A stretch of 64,000 bases of DNA from Crossaster papposus (lineage: Eukaryota; Echinodermata; Asteroidea; Velatida; Solasteridae), in the NCBI GenBank assembly GCA_037893245.1, contig JBAIAA010000539.1, positions 67,001 to 131,000 of the forward strand, in the 5' to 3' direction. The notes beneath the pieces were generated by a model, which made no database searches, was not told the DNA's origin, and saw only the letters and a program-made list of their open reading frames with translations. Within the stretch, counting starts at the first letter, position 1, and the number at the start of each line of letters is the position of its first letter. Made by a program: the position numbers and the translations under genes. Of the stretch, positions 58,332 through 64,000 are shown one piece after another.

Positions 58332-58664
58332 GATATGGAACCTTCACAAGCAGGGTTTTTCACAAGGAGATTTTCTCCTGCAGTACCGTGGGGAGGCATA
58401 ATACCAAAGGCAGAAGGGGAACTCCGTCAAGAGAGCTACCCTAAAGACAAGGGACGTAGTTTCTTGTTCTTTTTCGGAGACAAGGGAAACACATTATGGT
58501 AAGCTAAACCATCATTAGGCATATTCAAGAGAAATGTTGATCTCTGCAGTCGATAAATGGGTCATTCCACCAAGTTGGGACACAATTTGTGATGGTGTCC
58601 TGTTCCTTCTGTAACATGTACTGGTCTCACATAATGACACCTAATTTAACATAGTTCAAATGTC

Positions 58665-59111
58665 CAGGGTTGTAGCTATGCTGGCCGGCGCCGGCCGGCG
58701 GTAGCCGGCATTTAACATCACCGGCCGGCACTCGGGGTAAAAATTAAGCTTGCCGGCCGGCACAAATTTTGCTGAATTACATCGCGATTTTGTATTTTTT
58801 GCTGCATCGCATCGCAATTTTGTACGTGTCCATTTGTATTATGCTACATGCCGCAATCGCTGATGATGCACGCTCGCAGGTTTTCCGGTTCTCAGACCAA
58901 AATATTCTGACAAATTTCTGGTTCATTAGGTCAGGGGACCAGACTATCCGACGTCACGTCGTTTTGTTTTATTCAATCATAGAGGGTGTGCTTTCATCCA
59001 AGCCAGCCGGCGATGTACGTACGTACATGTACATGCACATACACGGATGTATAAATTAATCAGTTGACAGCGAAAACAGCCGGCACTCAACAATTTCTAG
59101 CTACAACCCTG
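58665..59111. mobile_element. hAT-type MITE, 447 bp
   Basis: The ends are CAGGGTTGTAGCTA and its inverted partner TAGC TACAACCCTG. Flanking 8-bp sequences CAAATGTC (58,657-58,664) and CTAATGTC (59,112-59,119) agree at 7 of 8 positions, the hAT target duplication. The left part contains GGCCGGCGCCGGCCGGC-type palindromes, the right part AGCCGGCACTC. It lies in intron 2 of the SET gene. No transposase. Confidence 0.85.
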
Positions 59112-59501
59112 CTAATGTCCTATCGATAGTGTGTGAAACTAGCACCTTTTCTTAAGAGGGAGGTTTTCCTCATGGTATACTCTGTTCTCCTGAAGACAAA
59201 GTATACTTCTCTGCCTTCAAAGTTGAAATTAATCAAGTGTTTCAGCCCACCCCTCCACCAATCGTGCAACTCTATCCTAGTTTTATTAGAGTGTTTAATT
59301 TTTGTTTGATCCATTTGTCCTGTGCCGTCTGTCTTTTTATTCTGTGTAATATTTGTATCTTTAATGTAATATTTTATCCATCCTGTAATTGGCGCTTGCG
59401 CTGTTGGATGTTGAATAAAAAAATTAAAATACTGTACGGAAATGTTGACTATTCTCTGGTTCTTTTCAGAATTCCCCCTATAGAAGAGATCTTTATTTTA
59501 T

Positions 59502-60076
59502 GGTGGCTCTGGAGGGACACACAAGACCGTAAATATTGACGTCAATATTCATTGAAAATGTCACAACTTTCCACCCAAGTCGTGAAATTTGACGTCAATA
59601 TTCATGTAGACCTACGACTTTTACCCAAATCACAACATTTGACGTCAATATTTAAGTCTGCGACTTTCCACCAAAGTTGCAAAATTTGACGTCAATATTC
59701 AGATCTGCGACTTTGCCCACAATGACCCAGAAGGGACACAACAGACTCGAATATTCACATCAATAATCATGGCAAATTTCGCGTCCGGGGGGAAAGTCGC
59801 AGACATGAATATTGACGTCAAATTTTGCAACTTGGGGAAAAAGTTGCCAAATTTGCCATGAATATTGATGTCAATATTAGAGTCTGTTGTGTCCCTTCTG
59901 GGCCATTGGGGGAAATATCACAGATCTGAATATTGACGTCACATTTTGCGATTTGGGTAAAAGTCGCAGATACGAATATTGACGTCAAATTTCACGACTT
60001 GGGTGGAAAGTTGTAAAAATTTTCATGAATATTGACGTCAATATTTATGGTCTTGTGTGTCTCTCCAGAGCCACCA
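59502..60076. mobile_element. Palindromic 575-bp element with repeated CRE-containing 18-mers
   Basis: The ends TGGTGGCTCTGGAGGGACAC and the reverse complement of GTGTCTCTCCAGAGCCACCA are inverted, with TA on both sides (59,500-59,501 and 60,077-60,078). The two halves are inverted copies nearly throughout. AATATTGACGTCAATATT, a perfect 18-bp palindrome with a CRE core, is at both outer parts, and TTTGACGTCAATATT variants recur between, alternating with GCGACTTTCCACC-type blocks. It lies in intron 2 of the SET gene. TA duplication suggests a mariner-mobilised element. Confidence 0.85.
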
Positions 60077-60817
60077 TACTATTTACAAACATAGTTGTTA
60101 TCTGTAAACTACTTCCTAAGCTACTTCCTATGATTTTTCTTTTAACTTGTTGCATTTATTGATTTACAGTATTGATGGCACAAATTCAAATGGTGCCTGT
60201 CGAATGGTCAACGATGACCACAACAGAAAGTCAAACACGCAAATAAAGGTAGTATCAGTGGAGGGAACACCTTGTCTGTGTTTGTTTGCAAGACGGGATT
60301 TACTTAAAATGAGCAAGTTGCTCAACCTTGCGCAACAAGGAAGAACGTCCCAATTCAAGGGCAAGTCACTTGAAGACGTAAGTCTGGAGGTTGACGAGTC
60401 CCTGCCTGCTGACGAGAGTGAAAGTGAAAATGAAGACCACGAGGATGAGATGGAAGATGTCCAGTTACAAGATGATAATCGGGCAATAGAACATGTCAGT
60501 GACAATGAAGATAATGACATTCGTAAACCAAGTGGTAATCCACAATCAAAGCGGCAGATAGTTCGATCGCAAAGAAAATATAATAAATGGAAGAAAAGCC
60601 AGGAGCAATTCATTGTTGCGCAAAAGGAAGTTTAGACACTGCTAAAAAGTAAAAAGGTACCAGGAAAGACATTGTGCCTCTTAATTTTGAAGAGAGGGGG
60701 TACTATGCTTGAGGAAAAATCCTGGACTGAACTCAGAAAATAAAATTAACAACATGAATCTGAAGGCCAAATACAAACTAAAACGAATGGAGCACAACAT
60801 GCTTTCATAAGGTCCAT

Positions 60818-61003
60818 GCGCGGATCCAGGGGGGGGGGGGGGGGGCGCACCCGGCGCGCGCCCCCCCTAAAAAAATCTCGAGAAGATTGAGAAGATCTCG
60901 GCGTTGGGGCTTCGCGCCTCCTGCGCTCCCATATCTTTTCCCAATATATTATGTTGACAATTGTTGGCGCCCCCTCTAACCGAAATTCCTGGATCCGCCC
61001 CTG
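60818..61003. mobile_element. Short hAT-like MITE, 186 bp, with a G-run
   Basis: GCGCGGATCCAGG on the left and CCTGGATCCGCCCCTG on the right are inverted. The flanks AGGTCCAT (60,810-60,817) and AGGTCCGT (61,004-61,011) agree at 7 of 8 bases. The interior has a G-run of about 18 and CGCGCGCC. No coding. Confidence 0.75.
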
Positions 61004-61262
61004 AGGTCCGTTTGACTTCTTGGCTCAATGGGAGAGCAGATTAAATTGTGACTTATTCCTTCAAATTACCTGGATACATATTTCATCATCTTCCTCCATC
61101 TTATAGTTTTGGTAGAGCTTCTTTTGACATAGACACCATGTAAATAAATTCTACCTGCAACTCTTAATAACTCTTCCCCCGAGTACTTATGGGTTTGCAC
61201 CTTTCTCTTCTCTATTTGTTTCCTCTGTATTATTTCCCTTCATGATCATCCACAGTGTACCC

Positions 61263-61437
61263 AGCACGATATGGGACCGAGTGGTACCCCCGCCCACATG
61301 TCCCTATACACACACTCTATACTATTGTTACCTAACACATCCCCCTAGATGTCTCAAAAGAATTCCTCAGATTCCGGTAACACAATGACCAACACAAAAG
61401 AGGGGGGGGGGGGGTTCCCTCGGTCCCATATCTTGCT
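61263..61437 (+). mobile_element. MITE, 175 bp, with inverted ends and a G-run
   Basis: AGCACGATATGGGACCGAG at the left pairs with CTCGGTCCCATATCTTGCT at the right. The interior includes a G-run near 61,403-61,414. A second copy in reverse orientation lies at 38,989-39,092. Confidence 0.75.
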
Positions 61438-62613
61438 GCAAATGATCCACAGAGCTTGGTGCCAACTCTGACAGCATTGATCATGCTATTTTCCTCCATC
61501 TGCAGCTCGAATCGTGGTATGTGGTAACTTTGTGTCAGTTCTCTGTTTGCATTTGTGCATGCATGTAACTTTTCAGCAGTGAAGTTGATTTCCTCTTTTT
61601 TTTTCTTGGAGTTCTGTGACATTGAAAAGCGAAAAACTTCATACACCTACCTATATCTGCATGAAGAACAAAGAGCTGCTTTTCTCAGTTTTATCTCTTT
61701 GAAATTCCTTGCTGAGTGCCCATGTTTCTCTCCATCCTTAAACTTCTTTTTAAAAATATTTTGAATGGAGTCTTTGACGGTGACTTCATCGTGTCTGTGT
61801 GTATACAGACTGGATCCTTGTCAGTACTTGCTGTATTTTCAACAATTACGTAAATAGAGCACCAGTCTGCCTCGACCTACACTAATGTCAAGTTGACACT
61901 TACATTTACTGGTGAAGGGTATACATTGACCTTTGACCTTTCGACCATTTCTTTTCAATTACGATATACTTTATGTTTTTTTTTGTTCACAATCGACTTC
62001 AAAACAGTATAGTTTATTATTTCTAATTGCTAAAATGCAAAAGCCAAGGCCGGTGTGTCCCTTCAAAGGAATGAAGATAACCATAATATGAAGAACATTG
62101 GTTTAAAATATGCTTCCCTATACAGCTGTATTCTAAGAAGTAAGAGGTTGAAGTGAAAAAGACTTTATTACTTTGTTTTAATTTAATAAACACTTTGGTC
62201 ATGATATTTAAGATCATATATATTATTTCTTTAGCAAGAGGTTATTGATATGTAAACTCTGCTAGTCAAAAACGAAATGCAACACCTGGTGCCGGTTAAC
62301 CCACTGTAATTTGTAATTTGCGTTGTCGCCTGTTTATGATTTATACTTAAATATTTATGATAGCATCTGTAACATATGGAATGCATTCTTGCTTTGACAC
62401 ATCTTGAAAATTATACATGTTTTGTAAGATCTATATATGCATATTCACCAAAGAAATTCAATACACACTCGGCTGCGAATAGATTATTCTTGTTGATGAT
62501 AACCAATACCTATATTTTCCCATAAAGAACGTAACATATCTGATATTGCATGTTCTCAACCAACCTCTTTTCATGGTGACATTTTATTTTATATTATTTG
62601 TACTATTGTTTTC
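61438..62613. other. Intergenic sequence with no recognised gene
   Basis: AT-rich. Open frames here have no recognisable motif. Confidence 0.5.
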
Positions 62614-62979
62614 TAGTGCTGCAACGATTAATCGGTTAACCGAAAACAATACCGTTACTCTGGGTTTTTTTAAAGTTCGGTTATCTGTAAACGACTGAAA
62701 AATTTGATGCTTCCGTTTTTTTAATAAAAGCTTGCGATGGCTACATACAAAGTGTACCTTGGACGATGATAGTTGTAAATTGTCGTCGCATTGCGTGATG
62801 GCCGCGTGCCCGCTGAATTATGTACCGAAAAATTCAGTGAGAAATGTCTTAAAATTTGATGGCTGGTGTGCCATTACGCAAATATATATGTTAGGTATTT
62901 CGGTTCGGGTAACTTATTAATCGAACATAGAATAATACGGTTACTCTGTTACAAAATTAATCGTAAAGAAGCAGCACTA
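62614..62979. mobile_element. hAT-like MITE, 366 bp
   Basis: TAGTGCTGCAACGATTAATC at the left is inverted at the right as TTAATCGTAAAGAAGCAGCACTA. TAGTGCTGCAACGATTAATC is a widespread hAT terminal motif in animals. The repeat GGTTA(A)CCG-type AT-rich sequence fills the inside. Flanks share GTTTT but no clean 8-bp duplication. Confidence 0.75.
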
Positions 62980-63495
62980 GTTTTAACTTCAGAGTATGGT
63001 ATTCTTTCTGTTTTGTGGAATAAAATAATGCATTGCAAGTACAGTTGGGTTGTTCATTGCAAAACTTGATTTAAAAAAGTAAATAAATGAACAACTTTTG
63101 ATTTGCTTTCAATTGAATACGTTGTGCTTCAAATTGATTTTGTTCGGAGAGTTGAAATAGCCGTATTGTGACACCGAATGTCCCCCCCCCCTCCCCCCGG
63201 TCGTTCCATTGCGATTTCTATAGGAAAAAATGCTTCTAGCAAGAGGCTTCTTTTGTTTATGAACTTGGTAATATGACACACATCCATCTACAACAGCCCT
63301 GTTTTATGTGTTCTATGTAATATAGAAATGTTAATTTTCAGATGTGTGGAAAGGACACAGTTTTTCGGGGGAAACATCTTTCCCCCAAGTCACATAATGG
63401 GTTTTTCCCTATTTTGTAATTTGAAATCGCCACCAACCCTCCCCACCGGCCCATGAACATTTTTGTTTGACCAACCCCTAAAACCCCATAAAATA
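62980..63495. other. Intergenic sequence, C-runs
   Basis: Contains a C-run with one T at 63,182-63,200 and the inverted-looking CGGGGGAAACATCTTTCCCC near 63,367. No gene recognised. Confidence 0.5.
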
Positions 63496-63578
63496 CCCCC
63501 CCCCCCCCCCTCCTCCTCTCTCCCCCCTCTCCCTCTCCTCTCTCCCCCTCCCCCTCTCCTCTCTCCCCCCTCCCCCTA
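63496..63578. repeat. Homopyrimidine tract (C/T only)
   Basis: An uninterrupted run of C and T of about 83 bp starts with about 15 C and continues as CTCTCC/CCCCTC repeats. Its G/A-rich complement could form triplex or quadruplex DNA. Confidence 0.9.
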
Positions 63579-63631
63579 TTACATCCAGACACTTGTCTGG
63601 TTATGAATAAGTGCGAGTCGCCTCCACAGAC

Positions 63632-63954
63632 AAATGCCGGGAGAGCTATTGCATGTTGCGTTTCCGCAAATACAACAATAATAATATTATGTATTTATTA
63701 CTGATTTCTTTTTAGGCCTACTTCCACTTTATTATTGTTTTAGTAAATGAACATTCCATAAACAAAAATAGTCATTAATTATCATTTCAAGGGCAAGAAT
63801 AAATGAGCCAGGCGGCATTGCGAACCCCTCTGACCAACATGAAGAATCGTTGTATACATAGTGTTTTTGCCGCGATTTACACAGAAAATGGAATTGACTT
63901 GACAAATAAATATTAGCTGATCGCATTTTTTCTAAATGCCGGGAGAGCTATTGC
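63632..63954. repeat. Direct repeat of 21 bp, 302 bp apart
   Basis: AAATGCCGGGAGAGCTATTG plus C occurs at 63,632-63,652 and 63,934-63,954. The DNA between is AT-rich with no recognised gene. Confidence 0.8.
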
Positions 63955-64000
63955 CCGACACATACAAAATGTATGTATTGAAACTGAAAATCGCTCTGTA

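Larger units (their letters stand above)
57100..60635 (+). pseudogene. SET-domain (lysine methyltransferase-like) gene, three exons, frameshifted
   Basis: Exon 1 (57,100-57,211, donor GGTAAGT) gives MSRLRTRRLTPLQQARNACL and ends in DYIG. Exon 2 (58,332-58,498, acceptor CCCACAG, donor GTAAGC) completes GYGTFTSRVFHK, then KGDFLLQYRGE, then YPKDKGRSFLFFFGDKGNTL in three successive frames. Exon 3 (60,170-60,635) gives IDGTNSNGACRMVNDDHNRK then TPCLCLFARRDL. GYG near the start, YRGE, and the VNDDH block are SET-domain landmarks for S-adenosylmethionine and lysine binding. Splice phases match at both junctions. Two frameshifts in exon 2 break the frame. The C-terminal GEE..YDYG block is absent: ARRDLLKMSKLL leads instead into an acidic/basic tail. 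It is probably a dead member of the expanded KMT5A-like SET families seen in invertebrates, or two assembly errors. Confidence 0.8.

Overview
The window is nuclear DNA of a multicellular animal, most likely a marine invertebrate. The evidence is GT..AG introns that keep splice phase, a Polinton/Maverick element, a Tx1/L1-like LINE remnant, several MITE families and an animal-type histone mRNA 3' stem-loop. The species cannot be fixed from sequence alone. Intact coding content is small. Most short open frames are translations of repeats.

Layout. (1) Positions 1-28,838 and 30,368-35,143 form one very large tandem array, split by a 1.5 kb insertion. Its basic monomer is about 177 bp and usually carries a CRE-type palindrome (TGACGTCA) joined to an E-box palindrome (CACGTG). 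A second, CRE-rich module of about 150 bp is mixed in. The array is punctuated by 34 copies of a conserved 'head' block (core hairpin GTGTTTGT-GG-ACAAACAC, then AGCTGTTTCG). The heads are normally preceded by A-rich tracts, many of which carry one to four 'tail' hairpins of stem AGCTGTTTCGG/CCGAAACAGCT. A recent 6.05 kb tandem duplication (9,066-21,168) and a diverged subfamily (5.27-7.0 kb) lie inside. (2) 35,144-36,990 is a dead LINE. (3) 36,990-40,520 is non-coding, with minisatellites and a 758-bp Mutator-type non-autonomous transposon flanked by a perfect 9-bp duplication. (4) 40,652-52,454 is a decayed Polinton-like element, a virus-like DNA transposon. It holds a spliced PC4-like gene, a Cys-rich frame, integrase with chromodomain, penton-type minor capsid, basic core-like protein, major capsid, adenain-type protease, an accessory protein, packaging ATPase, a small membrane protein and protein-primed DNA polymerase B. 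Protease, ATPase, the PC4-like gene and the membrane protein are open; integrase, capsid, core and polymerase genes are broken. A Tc1/mariner-like MITE sits in the integrase and a Harbinger-like element sits between the two convergent gene blocks. (5) 52.5-56.5 kb is non-coding: inverted arrays of a 16-bp repeat, an exact histone-type 3' stem-loop, and a 1.67 kb element with long terminal inverted repeats. (6) 57,100-60,635 is a three-exon SET-domain (lysine methyltransferase-like) pseudogene whose second intron holds a hAT-type MITE and a 575-bp palindromic element. (7) 60.6-64 kb is non-coding with more MITEs and homopyrimidine tracts.

The most unusual structure is the array. Each block runs from a head motif to a hairpin whose arm repeats that head motif, and a diverged subfamily changes both together. 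This resembles the asymmetric terminal inverted repeat plus terminal hairpin layout of Helentron/Helitron2-type rolling-circle elements arranged head to tail. That reading is an inference, and no replicase is present in the window.
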